Position numbers and translations under genes: made by a program. From contig NZ_CP107968.1 of NCBI RefSeq assembly GCF_036084755.1, forward strand, positions 4,836,001-4,900,000: a stretch of 64,000 bases of DNA, written 5' to 3'. Under the pieces are notes generated by a model, which was given only the letters and a program-made list of their open reading frames with translations, searched no databases and had not been told where the DNA came from. Numbering within the stretch: position 1 is the first letter of the stretch; every line of letters starts with the position of its first letter. Below, piece by piece: positions 8,618-16,516 of the stretch. This stretch comes from Streptomyces sp. NBC_00370 (GTDB lineage: Bacteria; Actinomycetota; Actinomycetes; Streptomycetales; Streptomycetaceae).

Positions 8618-9091
8618 TCAGAGAGAGGGGATGGCGGTCGGCAGTCCCTTGCCCGGTGCCTCGGTCTTCTTCAGGGTGTCCTTCTTGGTGCCCCAGGAGA
8701 TGACCAGCGTCTTGCCGTCGTGGGACGTGATCGTCCCCATGGCCCGGTCGGTGTTCCCGTCGGTGCAGGTCATCGAGAGCATCGGCTGCCCCATGTCCTG
8801 CACCGAGCCCTGACAGACGTGCTGTTCGGCGACGAGCGCCGCCTTGCCGCTCTGGACGACGAGAGCGACGGACTTGCCGTCGGTCAGCCCGGCCCAGCTG
8901 CCCTCGATGTCCTTGGCGACCTCGGCGGCCGAACTGGCGCCCGGGGCGGCCGAAATGCTCGGCGCGGCGCTCGGCGGCGGCGTACTGCTCTTGTCGGCTG
9001 CGGCGCCGTCGTCACCGCTGCTGCAACCGGTGAGTACGAGTGCGGCGGCGACGCCCGCCGCCGTCACGCCCGTCCGTATGAGCTCGCGCAT
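8618..9091 (-). CDS. Secreted lipoprotein, unknown function
   Basis: A 157-residue lipoprotein. The signal peptide has an Arg after Met, a hydrophobic stretch and the lipobox VLTGC with the modified Cys at about residue 22. A Ser/Pro/Ala-rich linker follows, and then a small folded domain from about residue 60 (DIEGSWAGLTDGKSVAL) with two cysteines (HVCQGS and MTCTDG) that may form a disulfide. The start ATG at 9091 has AGGGGGA at good spacing; the open frame upstream is not coding. Streptomyces lipoproteins of this shape are common. I recognise no ligand or enzyme motif. Confidence 0.8.
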   Translation of the reverse strand: MRELIRTGVTAAGVAAALVLTGCSSGDDGAAADKSSTPPPSAAPSISAAPGASSAAEVAKDIEGSWAGLTDGKSVALVVQSGKAALVAEQHVCQGSVQDMGQPMLSMTCTDGNTDRAMGTITSHDGKTLVISWGTKKDTLKKTEAPGKGLPTAIPSL

Positions 9092-9282
9092 GGTCAGGTC
9101 CCCCTCGTCGACGCCGGAGCGCGCCAAGTTATCAGCAGGGACCGGGTCCTGTCGGGGGTGCGCCCCGGCGTGCGGACTGGACCATTTCCGGGGTAGGGGA
9201 TCCGAAAGGGCTGTTCGTGCGTCTCTCTTCTCAGTGGGCCGGGGCGAGGCGGCAACGTCTGTAACCAAGGGAACACCCCGCG

Positions 9283-9292
9283 TGCACGTGCA
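9283..9292. promoter_or_regulatory. Palindrome TGCACGTGCA upstream of the DUF397 gene
   Basis: A perfect 10-bp palindrome 80 bp before the DUF397 start. The same 10-mer recurs at 10298-10307 in the other intergenic region of this locus, suggesting a shared operator for the adjacent XRE regulator. Binding is inferred. Confidence 0.45.
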
Positions 9293-9372
9293 TATGCTCA
9301 TGCAGTAGCACATGAACACAGCTATGATCCGGGATAGTTGACACCTGCACCTTGCAACTCGGGGAGCGACCT

Positions 9373-9615
9373 GTGCACCACGTGTACAACGGCATGGCGG
9401 CCACAGAGCTGCACGGAGCGGCCTGGCAGAAGAGCAGGCACAGCAACTCGCAGGGTTCCTGCGTGGAGTTCGCCAAGCTGCCCGGCGGTGAGGTGGCGGT
9501 GCGGAACTCACGCCATCCCGACGGACCCGCTCTGGTGTACACGCCTGCGGAGATCGAGGCGATGCTCCTCGGCGTCAAGGACGGCGAGTTCGACCACCTC
9601 ACCGCGACCGGCTGA
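9373..9615 (+). CDS. DUF397 domain-containing small protein
   Basis: An 80-residue protein almost entirely made of the DUF397 domain: WQKSRHSNSQGSCVEFA, then VAVRNSRHPDGPALVYTPAE and a C-terminal helix. In Streptomyces these small proteins are encoded beside an XRE/DUF5753 regulator and an RsbW-like ATPase, as in the whiJ and abaA-type loci. They are thought to act with, or be antagonised by, the XRE protein. The GTG at 9373 follows GGGGAG with 6 nt spacing. A strong hairpin terminator lies right after the stop. Here the usual partners lie just downstream, with the ATPase on the opposite strand. Confidence 0.85.
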   Translation: MHHVYNGMAATELHGAAWQKSRHSNSQGSCVEFAKLPGGEVAVRNSRHPDGPALVYTPAEIEAMLLGVKDGEFDHLTATG

Positions 9616-9628
9616 GCGAACCGACAAC

Positions 9629-9654
9629 AGAGGGGCCGGCGAACCGGCCCCTCT
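9629..9654 (+). terminator. Hairpin terminator after the DUF397 gene
   Basis: An 11-bp perfect stem (AGAGGGGCCGG with CCGGCCCCTCT) closes a CGAA loop 14 bp after the stop. It also lies downstream of the convergent ATPase gene, so it may work in both directions. Confidence 0.8.
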
Positions 9655-9692
9655 CCTGACGTCGTTCGTGGTCAGCCGTCAGCCGTCAGCTC

Positions 9693-10187
9693 TCAGTCCT
9701 TCTGAAGCTGGAACAGCGCCCAGACGACCTTGCCGTGCAGTGTTCCGGCGAGCGGGTGCCAGCCCCAGGTGTCGCTGAACGACTCCACCAGGAACAGCCC
9801 GCGACCGGATTCGGCCGCACAGCTCTCGTCGACCTCCTGCGTCTCCGGGCTGGCGTAGCTCGGATCGCGCACGGCACAGACCAGCCGGCTCTGCCACCGC
9901 ATCAGATGCAGCCGTACCGCGGAGTCGGAGTGCTCACGCGGGGTGTCGGCGGGCAGCGCGTGCCGCAGGGCGTTGGTGACGAGTTCCGACACGACGAGCG
10001 CGACATCGTCGAAACGGTCGCTGAGACCCCACTGGTCGAGCGTGGCTCTGGTGAACTGGCGTGCTCCGCGCACTGCTTCGTACCGGGCGGGGAGGGCGCA
10101 CGACGCCGAGCTGGACGCAGCAGTCGGATCGATCGGAGGGAGCCCGCGCCTTAACGGCTCAAGCATGGTCGATCCATTCGTCCCCAT
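9693..10187 (-). CDS. RsbW-like ATP-binding (anti-sigma type) protein with a TTA codon
   Basis: A 164-residue GHKL ATPase-fold protein. The N box VVSELVTNALRHA lies at about 65-77, the G1-like strand VCAVRDPS follows, and the G2 box is SGRGLFLVESF; it ends with the family's KVVWALF strand. It resembles the AbaA-ORFA/RsbW proteins of whiJ-type loci. Codon 12 (10152-10154) is TTA, predicting bldA dependence, provided translation starts upstream of it. ATG at 10187 has GGGAG at good spacing; ATG at 10166 is also upstream of the TTA. It is divergent from the XRE gene and convergent with the DUF397 gene. Confidence 0.8.
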   Translation of the reverse strand: MGTNGSTMLEPLRRGLPPIDPTAASSSASCALPARYEAVRGARQFTRATLDQWGLSDRFDDVALVVSELVTNALRHALPADTPREHSDSAVRLHLMRWQSRLVCAVRDPSYASPETQEVDESCAAESGRGLFLVESFSDTWGWHPLAGTLHGKVVWALFQLQKD

Positions 10188-10497
10188 GCGGGCACTCCCG
10201 GGGTTCGCGGCCGTGGCGATACTGCGGTGGTCTGAAACGAGCACGCAGGTGCGCGAGCACCATGGTTCCCAATGCGCAGGGCAGATGCAAGGGCAGATGC
10301 ACGTGCAGCTGCCTGTCTTGACCCTTCGTAGGGTGTTTCCAACCGATTTCTTCTTCTGGCTGCTTCTGTCCTCTTCCCAAAGGCTTCTTATTTCCGTAAT
10401 CGAATGAGTACGCGCTGAAGCGTTTTGGTGGCAGAATCCGGCACTTGGGGTTCGGGGGTGCTCCAGCAGATGTCCATGGATGGGGAGGGTTGGAGAC
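10188..10497. promoter_or_regulatory. Divergent control region with a 22-bp dyad and 11-bp direct repeats
   Basis: This 310-bp gap separates the ATPase and XRE genes. GGGCAGATGCA is repeated at 10279-10289 and 10291-10301. A 22-bp inverted repeat at 10292-10313, centred on TGCACGTGCA, has only one mismatched pair. The core is identical to the palindrome at 9283-9292. A TTGACC hexamer lies at 10318-10323, but no convincing -10 is spaced from it. The likely binder is the adjacent XRE regulator (inferred). Confidence 0.5.
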
Positions 10498-11370
10498 GTG
10501 ACCGCAACCGAATCGGGCGGTTCCGTGGTGCGGCGCATCCTTCTTGGCTCACAGCTGAGAAGACTGCGCGAGACACGCGGCATCACACGTGAGGCCGCCG
10601 GCTACTCGATCCGCGCATCCGAATCCAAGATCAGTCGTATGGAGTTGGGACGGGTGAGCTTCAAGGCCAGAGACATCGAGGACCTGCTGACCCTCTACGG
10701 CGTCGCCGACGAACGCGAGCGAGGGGCACTTCTCGGCCTCGCACGCGAGGCCAACGTCGCGGGCTGGTGGCACAGTTACAGCGATGTGCTGCCCGGCTGG
10801 TTCCCAACCTACATCGGTCTGGAAGGTGCCGCCTCGCTGATCCGGGTCTACGAAGTGCAGTTCGTCCACGGCCTGTTGCAGACCGAGGCGTACGCGCACT
10901 CCGTCGTCACCCGCGGTATGCCCAACCCGGAGGCGCACCGCGCCGAGATCGACCGCAGGGTCGCCCTGCGTCTTGAGCGGCAGAAGGTGCTGGTCTCCGA
11001 GCGCGCTCCGCACTTCCACGCCGTCCTCGACGAGGCGGCGCTGCACCGTCCTTACGGTGACGCCTCGGTGATGCGGGGTCAGCTGACCCATCTGATCGAG
11101 GCCTCCGAGCAGCCGAACATCACGCTCCAGGTCATGCCGTTCAGCTTCGGCGGCCATGCCGGCGAGACCGGCTCGTTCGCGATGCTGACCTTCCCCGAGT
11201 CCGATCTGTCCGACGTCGTGTTCATGGAGCAGCTGACGAGCGCGCTCTACGTGGACAAGCGTGAGGAGGTCGCCCAGTACGAACGGGTGATGCAGCGCCT
11301 GCACGCGGACAGTCCCGGACCGGAGAAAACGCGCGACCTGCTGCACCGGCTGCTGACGCAGCTGTCCTGA
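10498..11370 (+). CDS. XRE family regulator with DUF5753 domain (WhiJ-like)
   Basis: A 290-residue regulator. The helix-turn-helix lies at about residues 12-65 (QLRRLRETRGITREAAGYSI, then SESKISRMELGR). The DUF5753 domain fills the rest (VQFVHGLLQTEAYA, then LQVMPFSFGGHAG and the DVVFMEQLTSALY strand). WhiJ-type proteins repress developmental genes and work with DUF397 small proteins. I chose GTG at 10498, with GGGGAGGG about 8 nt upstream; ATG at 10480 would overlap that site. The partners are the DUF397 and RsbW-like genes just to the left. The DNA site may be the TGCACGTGCA palindromes (inferred). Confidence 0.85.
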   Translation: MTATESGGSVVRRILLGSQLRRLRETRGITREAAGYSIRASESKISRMELGRVSFKARDIEDLLTLYGVADERERGALLGLAREANVAGWWHSYSDVLPGWFPTYIGLEGAASLIRVYEVQFVHGLLQTEAYAHSVVTRGMPNPEAHRAEIDRRVALRLERQKVLVSERAPHFHAVLDEAALHRPYGDASVMRGQLTHLIEASEQPNITLQVMPFSFGGHAGETGSFAMLTFPESDLSDVVFMEQLTSALYVDKREEVAQYERVMQRLHADSPGPEKTRDLLHRLLTQLS

Positions 11371-11456
11371 AGGATCCGCCCCAACTGTCCACGCACGCCC
11401 GTACGATGGCGGGACATCAGTCCACGCGCTTGTGCGACGACGCGACGAGGGGTCTC

Positions 11457-12914
11457 ATGTCCTTCTTCACCAACCTGGCCCACCAGTACATCGACGGTGA
11501 GTGGAAGCCCGGGAGTGGGTCCTGGGACATCATCGACTTCAACCCGTACAACGGGGAGAAGCTCGCGTCGATCACGGTGGCCACGGCTGACGAGGTGGAC
11601 CAGGCGTACCGGGCGGCCGCGCGTGCGCAGGAGGCGTGGGGCGCAGCCAACCCGTACACCAGGCGGCTGGTGTTCGAGCGGGCGCTGCGGCTGGTCGAGG
11701 ACCGCGAGGCCGAGATATCCGAGGCCATCGTGGCCGAGCTGGGCGGTACGCGGCTGAAGGCGGCCTTCGAGCTGCATCTCGTCAAGGAGTTCCTGCGCGA
11801 GGCCGTGCAGGTGGCGCTGCGCCCCGAGGGCCGGATCCTGCCGTCGCCGATCGACGGCAAGGAGAACCGCGTCTACCGGCTGCCCGTCGGAGTCGTCGGG
11901 GTCATCAGCCCGTTCAACTTCCCCTTCCTGCTGTCGATCAAGTCGGTCGCGCCCGCGCTGGCGCTCGGCAACGCCGTGGTGCTCAAGCCGCACCAGAACA
12001 CGCCGATCTGCGGCGGGGCGCTGGTCGCCAAGATATTCGAGGACGCGGGGCTGCCGGCGGGCCTGCTGAACGTCGTGATCACGGACATCGCGGAGATCGG
12101 TGACGCGCTCATCGAGCACCCGATCCCCTCCGTCATCTCCTTCACCGGGTCCGACGCGGTCGGCCGCCATGTCGCGACCGTCTGCGCGGCCAACTTCAAG
12201 CGCGCCATCCTCGAACTGGGCGGCAACAGCGCGCTGATCGTGCTGGACGACGCCGACATCGACTACGCGGTCGACGCGGCGGTCTTCAGCCGGTTCGTGC
12301 ACCAGGGCCAGGTCTGCATGGCGGCCAACCGCATCCTGGTGGACCGCGCGGTGGAGAAGGAGTTCACCGAGAAGTTCGTCGCCAAGGTGCGGACGCTGAA
12401 GGCCGGCGACCCGGCCGACCCGTCGACGCACATCGGTCCGCTCATCAACTCCCGTCAGGCCGAGGCCGTTTCGAAGACCGTCACGGACGCGGTCGCGGCG
12501 GGCGCGACAGCCCTGCTGCACGGCGGCACCGAAGGCAACGTTGTCTCGCCCTCCGTACTGACCGGCCTCGCCGCCGACTCGCCCCTCCTGTCGCAGGAGA
12601 TCTTCGGCCCCGTCGCGATCCTCGTCCCGTTCGACGGCGAGGACGAGGCGGTCCGTATCGCCAACGACACCCCGTTCGGGCTGAGCGGCGCCGTGCACAC
12701 CGGCGACATCGAGCGCGGGGTGAAGCTGGCGCACCGGGTGCGGACCGGCATGATCCACATCAACGACGGCACGGTCCACGACGAGCCGATCGTCCCGTTC
12801 GGCGGCGAGAAGCACTCGGGCTCGGGACGGCTGAACGGCGAGTCGATGATCGACGCGTTCACCACCCAGAAGTGGATCTCCGTCCAGTACGGGCGCTCGC
12901 AGTTCCCGTTCTGA
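11457..12914 (+). CDS. Aldehyde dehydrogenase (NAD(P)+, aromatic-aldehyde type)
   Basis: A 485-residue enzyme oxidising an aldehyde to its acid. The cofactor fold is followed by the catalytic Glu (LELGGNSALIV, about residue 252) and catalytic Cys (HQGQVCMAANR, about 286), then the C-terminal EIFGPVAILVPF motif. The overall pattern, including PFNFPFLLS, is closest to vanillin/benzaldehyde dehydrogenases, but the substrate is inferred. ATG at 11457 has GAGGGG 5 nt upstream; an earlier in-frame ATG has no site. A PadR regulator follows 19 bp later, which fits control by a phenolic compound. Confidence 0.85.
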   Translation: MSFFTNLAHQYIDGEWKPGSGSWDIIDFNPYNGEKLASITVATADEVDQAYRAAARAQEAWGAANPYTRRLVFERALRLVEDREAEISEAIVAELGGTRLKAAFELHLVKEFLREAVQVALRPEGRILPSPIDGKENRVYRLPVGVVGVISPFNFPFLLSIKSVAPALALGNAVVLKPHQNTPICGGALVAKIFEDAGLPAGLLNVVITDIAEIGDALIEHPIPSVISFTGSDAVGRHVATVCAANFKRAILELGGNSALIVLDDADIDYAVDAAVFSRFVHQGQVCMAANRILVDRAVEKEFTEKFVAKVRTLKAGDPADPSTHIGPLINSRQAEAVSKTVTDAVAAGATALLHGGTEGNVVSPSVLTGLAADSPLLSQEIFGPVAILVPFDGEDEAVRIANDTPFGLSGAVHTGDIERGVKLAHRVRTGMIHINDGTVHDEPIVPFGGEKHSGSGRLNGESMIDAFTTQKWISVQYGRSQFPF

Positions 12915-12933
12915 GGGGCAATAGCCTGGGCGG

Positions 12934-13548
12934 ATGTCAGCGATCCGTTTGCTCGTGCTCGGCGCGGTGCGCCAGCACGGGCGGGCCCACGGCTACCAGG
13001 TCCGCAACGACCTGGAGTACTGGGGCGCCCACGAGTGGTCCAACGCCAAGCCGGGCTCGATCTACCACGCCCTGAAACAGCTCGCGAAGCAAGGCGCCCT
13101 GCTGGCGCACGAGGTCGCGCCGAGCACGGCGGGCGGCCCGCCGCGCACGGAGTACGAGCTGACCGAGGCGGGCACGGCCGAGTACTTCCGGCTGCTGCGC
13201 GAATCCCTGGTCTCCTACGACCAGAAGATGGACGTGCTCTCCGCCGCGCTCGGCTGCATCGTCGATCTGGAGCGGGCCGAGGTCGTCGGCCTGCTCGGCG
13301 AGCGGCTGCGGGCGATCCAGGCCTGGCGGGACGCGGTGACCGAGCACTACGTCCCCGACGAGGGCCCGGAGTCCCTCGGCCACATCGGCGAGATCATGCA
13401 CCTGTGGATCCACTCCGCCGACACCGGCGCCGAATGGACACGCGGCCTGATCCGGCGCATCGAGGCCGGCGCTTACACCTTCGCCGGTGAGGGCGAGCCG
13501 TTCGTCGGGGTGCTCGCGGACGGTCAGGTGAATCCGTACGGCGGCTGA
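12934..13548 (+). CDS. PadR family transcriptional regulator
   Basis: A 204-residue regulator. The PadR winged helix spans residues 1-85 (LLVLGAVRQHGRAHGYQVRN, GSIYHALKQLAKQGALL, TEYELTEAG). A C-terminal helical Vir_C-like dimerisation domain follows. PadR proteins commonly sense phenolic acids, and the gene lies 19 bp after an aromatic-type aldehyde dehydrogenase, with which it is probably cotranscribed. It converges on the glutamate decarboxylase gene with only 9 bp between stops. Confidence 0.85.
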   Translation: MSAIRLLVLGAVRQHGRAHGYQVRNDLEYWGAHEWSNAKPGSIYHALKQLAKQGALLAHEVAPSTAGGPPRTEYELTEAGTAEYFRLLRESLVSYDQKMDVLSAALGCIVDLERAEVVGLLGERLRAIQAWRDAVTEHYVPDEGPESLGHIGEIMHLWIHSADTGAEWTRGLIRRIEAGAYTFAGEGEPFVGVLADGQVNPYGG

Positions 13549-13557
13549 CGCGGCCGA

Positions 13558-15000
13558 TCAGTGGTGGAACGCCGTGACCTGCGACTTGTCCCGGTTCAAC
13601 GGGTGCTCCTGGAGCCGCAGTTCCGGCACGATCTGCTCCAGGTCGGCGAGCAGCAGAGCGCCCAGGTCGGCGGAGAAGCCGTTGCGGCAGACGATCCGCA
13701 GCACCGACAGGTCCTGCCGGTCGGCGGGGAAGGTGTACGCGGGCACCAGCCAGCCGCGCTCGCGCAGCCGCCGTGACACGTCGAACACGTCGAAGTTCGT
13801 CACGCCCGGCGCCGTCGTGAAGGCGAAGACCGGCAGTTCGTCGCCCCGGGTGAGCAGCAGGAACTCGTCCATCGCGCCGATCCGGTCGGCCAGTCGCATC
13901 GCGATGGACCTGGCCGTCTGCTGCACCGCGCGGAACCCCTCCCTGCCCAGCCGCAGGAAGGTGTAGTACTGCGCCACGACCTGCGCGCCGGGACGGGAGA
14001 AGTTCAGCGCGAAGGTGGGCATGTCACCGCCCAGATAGTTCACCCGGAAGACCAGCTCCTCGGGCAGCTCCTCCGGGGTGCGCCACAGCGCCCAGCCGAC
14101 GCCGGGGTAGACGAGCCCGTACTTGTGCCCCGAGGTGTTGATGGACGAGACGCGCGGCAGCCGGAAGTCCCAGACCAGGTCCTCGTCGAGGAAGGGCGCG
14201 ATCATGGCGCCGGACGCGCCGTCCACATGGACGGGGACGTCCAGGCCCGTCCGCTCCTGGAAGGCGTCGAGTTCGGCGCACAGCTCGGCGACCGGTTCGT
14301 ACGACCCGTCGAAGGTCGAGCCGAGCACGGCCACCACACCGATGGTGTTCTCGTCGCAGAGCTCGACGGCGGCCCGCGGGTCGAGGTGGAAGCGGTCGCC
14401 CTCCATGGGCACCTGCCGGATCTCCACCTCCCAGAAGTTGCAGAACTTCTCCCAGCAGACCTGGACGTTGATGCCCATGACGAGATTCGGCCTGGCCGTC
14501 GCCGGATAGCGGTCGGCGTTGCGCTTGGCCCAGCGCCGCTTCAGCGCCATCCCGGCGAGCATGCACGCCTCGCTGGAGCCGGTGGTCGAGCAGCCGACGG
14601 TCGTCGAGGGGTCCGGGGCGTTCCACAGATCGGCGAGCATGACCACACAGCGCCGCTCCAGCTCGGCGGTGCGCGGGTACTCGTCCTTGTCGATCATGTT
14701 CTTGTCCAGGCACTCGTCCATCAGCCGCCCCGCCTGCGGCTCCATCCAGGTGGAGACGAAGGTGGCGAGGTTGAGCCGCGAGTTGCCGTCGAGCATCAGC
14801 TCGTCATGGACCAGCTGGTACGCCGTCTCGGGCGGGATCGGTCCGTCGGGCAGCCGGTGGGTGGGCGGCGCCGAGTTCATCTCGCTCGTCGGGTCGGCAG
14901 CGCCGAAGAACGGGTTGAGCGAGAGACGGCGCATCTCGGCGTGGTCCTCGGCCGCGGCCTGGGCGTCCCCGGAGTCGTTCGTACCTGGGCGGAGCGGCAT
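13558..15000 (-). CDS. gad: Glutamate decarboxylase (PLP)
   Basis: A 480-residue pyridoxal-phosphate decarboxylase converting glutamate to GABA and CO2 while consuming a proton. The PLP lysine is K293 in NTSGHKYG, with the ring-binding Asp in VPVHVDGASG (D260). The STTGSSEACMLAG segment binds phosphate. The N-terminus matches GadB (LSLNPFFG, then TFVSTWMEP). The C-terminus ends in LNRDKSQVTAFHH, typical of the acid-regulated bacterial GAD. ATG at 15000 has GGAG 8 nt upstream. It sits 100 bp downstream of a ClC-family gene on the same strand, echoing the GAD/ClC pairing in acid resistance. No glutamate/GABA antiporter is visible nearby. Confidence 0.92.
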   Translation of the reverse strand: MPLRPGTNDSGDAQAAAEDHAEMRRLSLNPFFGAADPTSEMNSAPPTHRLPDGPIPPETAYQLVHDELMLDGNSRLNLATFVSTWMEPQAGRLMDECLDKNMIDKDEYPRTAELERRCVVMLADLWNAPDPSTTVGCSTTGSSEACMLAGMALKRRWAKRNADRYPATARPNLVMGINVQVCWEKFCNFWEVEIRQVPMEGDRFHLDPRAAVELCDENTIGVVAVLGSTFDGSYEPVAELCAELDAFQERTGLDVPVHVDGASGAMIAPFLDEDLVWDFRLPRVSSINTSGHKYGLVYPGVGWALWRTPEELPEELVFRVNYLGGDMPTFALNFSRPGAQVVAQYYTFLRLGREGFRAVQQTARSIAMRLADRIGAMDEFLLLTRGDELPVFAFTTAPGVTNFDVFDVSRRLRERGWLVPAYTFPADRQDLSVLRIVCRNGFSADLGALLLADLEQIVPELRLQEHPLNRDKSQVTAFHH

Positions 15001-15100
15001 GAGCTGATCTCCTCGCGACGGGTCCGGTCCCTCTCCCGCGAGGATACGAAGGAACCCGCCGCACCGCCCGGCGGCGTGCCTCCGTTTTTCCGGCGGTCCG

Positions 15101-16375
15101 TCAGCGCAGCGAGGTGCCGTCCTTCTTGAGCTGCATCAGCGGACGGCCCGTGACCAGCAGCCACGCCGGGATCGTCGCCACGCAGAGCAGCGGCAGCACA
15201 TTGGGGTCGGCGACCAGGACGGCGGCGGTGAACAGACTGAGCCAGCCCTGCCGGGTGACGGCGAGCAGCACGCCGAGCGCGCCGCAGACCACCCCGAGCG
15301 TGGCCGGTACGGCGGGGACCAGCGCGTGCGCGCACAGACCGAGGGAGACGCCGGCGAAGAGGGCGGGGAAGATCCGGCCGCCCCGGAACCCGCAGGCCGC
15401 CGCGACCACGACCGCCGCCAGCTTCACCACCGCCATCAGTGCGAACGACCCCGCCGACCAGCCGCCCGGGTCGGCGGCGAGCGTCTTCACCTGGTCGAGC
15501 CCCTTGAACAGGGTCAGCTTCCCGCCGAGCGCGCCGAGCAGCCCGAGCACGACACCGCCGACGGTCAGCGTCAGCACCGGGTTCCTGAGCGTGCGGAACG
15601 CGGTGTGCGCGTACGGCAGGCAGTACACCGCCGCCATGCCCAGCAGCGCCGCCGCCGACGCGATGACCAGCGCGGCCAGCAGGTCGCCCCAGGTGGTGCC
15701 GTGGTAGCCGGGCAGGTCCAGGTCGAAGGTCGGGTGCGAGATCAGCACCGTGGTCAGCCCGCCCGCGCCCGCGGCGATCAGCGGCCCGAAGAGCTTGTCC
15801 CACAGCGAGCCGGGGCCCGGCCGGGAGCTGAGCGTCTCGGAGAGGACCAGCGCCGCCGCCACCGGCGTACCGAACAGCGCGCCGATCGTGCCGGCGGCGC
15901 CGAGCGCGACCCAGACCATGGTGGGGCTCTGCGGCGCGATCTTGCGGCCCAGCCAGTAGGTGAGGGCGATGTTGGCGGCGGTGATCGGGTTCTCGGGACC
16001 GACGCTCACGCCGCCCGCGAGGGCCAGCGTCGCCGCCAGCAGCAGACCGGGCAGGACACCCGGAGCCATCGGCTCGTCGACGAGCCCGGTGGTGGCCGGA
16101 TCGGGTCCCGCGTGGCCGGGGACGAGCAGGACCACCAGCCCCACGGCGATCCCGGTCGCCGTGAGGACCACGATCATCCACAGGATCGAGTAGCGGCCGA
16201 TCCCGAGGGCGTCGGGCAGCGTCTGCCACAGGACGTCCTCCAGCAGGTCGGCGAGTTCGCTCACGCCGAGGAGCACCAGGCTCGCGACGACGCCGATCAG
16301 CAGCGAGGGAAGGACCAGGGGCAGCAGGGTGCGCGCTGACGGCGCGGGGGGAGCGTGCTGAGCGTCGGTGGCCAC
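15101..16375 (-). CDS. ClC-family ion channel/antiporter (YfeO type)
   Basis: A 424-residue membrane protein with about ten hydrophobic helices and ClC signatures: GPDPATTGLVDEPM near the first filter segment, SVGPENPITAANIALTYWLG in place of the GREGP segment, GTIGALFGTPVAAAL, and GFRGGRIFPALFAG for GxFxP. The GPE-x-P arrangement matches the E. coli YfeO branch, annotated only as ion channel proteins, not the canonical ClC-ec1. The start is uncertain: GTG at 16375 is used here, TTG at 16396 is possible. It is upstream of gad on the same strand and probably moves chloride or another anion to balance proton flux. Confidence 0.8.
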   Translation of the reverse strand: MATDAQHAPPAPSARTLLPLVLPSLLIGVVASLVLLGVSELADLLEDVLWQTLPDALGIGRYSILWMIVVLTATGIAVGLVVLLVPGHAGPDPATTGLVDEPMAPGVLPGLLLAATLALAGGVSVGPENPITAANIALTYWLGRKIAPQSPTMVWVALGAAGTIGALFGTPVAAALVLSETLSSRPGPGSLWDKLFGPLIAAGAGGLTTVLISHPTFDLDLPGYHGTTWGDLLAALVIASAAALLGMAAVYCLPYAHTAFRTLRNPVLTLTVGGVVLGLLGALGGKLTLFKGLDQVKTLAADPGGWSAGSFALMAVVKLAAVVVAAACGFRGGRIFPALFAGVSLGLCAHALVPAVPATLGVVCGALGVLLAVTRQGWLSLFTAAVLVADPNVLPLLCVATIPAWLLVTGRPLMQLKKDGTSLR

Positions 16376-16413
16376 GCGGTCACCGTAACGGGACAAAAGC
16401 CCCGGAACGGCCC

Positions 16414-16469
16414 GGGAAACGAGTCACGGGAAATGGGCCACGGGAAACGGGTCACGGGAAACGGGTCAC
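16414..16469. repeat. Four tandem 14-bp repeats
   Basis: Units at 16414-16427, 16428-16441, 16442-16455 and 16456-16469 follow GGGAAACGGGTCAC; the last two are identical, the first differs at one base and the second at two. They lie in the promoter region of the ClC gene, between it and the terminator of ybjQ. Confidence 0.85.
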
Positions 16470-16503
16470 GGGCCGGCCGGCTCGCTTCAGCCGGCCGGCC
16501 CGT
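16468..16503 (-). terminator. Hairpin terminator after the YbjQ gene
   Basis: A 15-bp perfect stem, ACGGGCCGGCCGGCT with its complement, around a CGCTTC loop, 13 bp past the stop of the minus-strand YbjQ gene. It separates that gene from the ClC-gad pair. Confidence 0.8.
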
Positions 16504-16516
16504 CCTCGCCGTGCCG

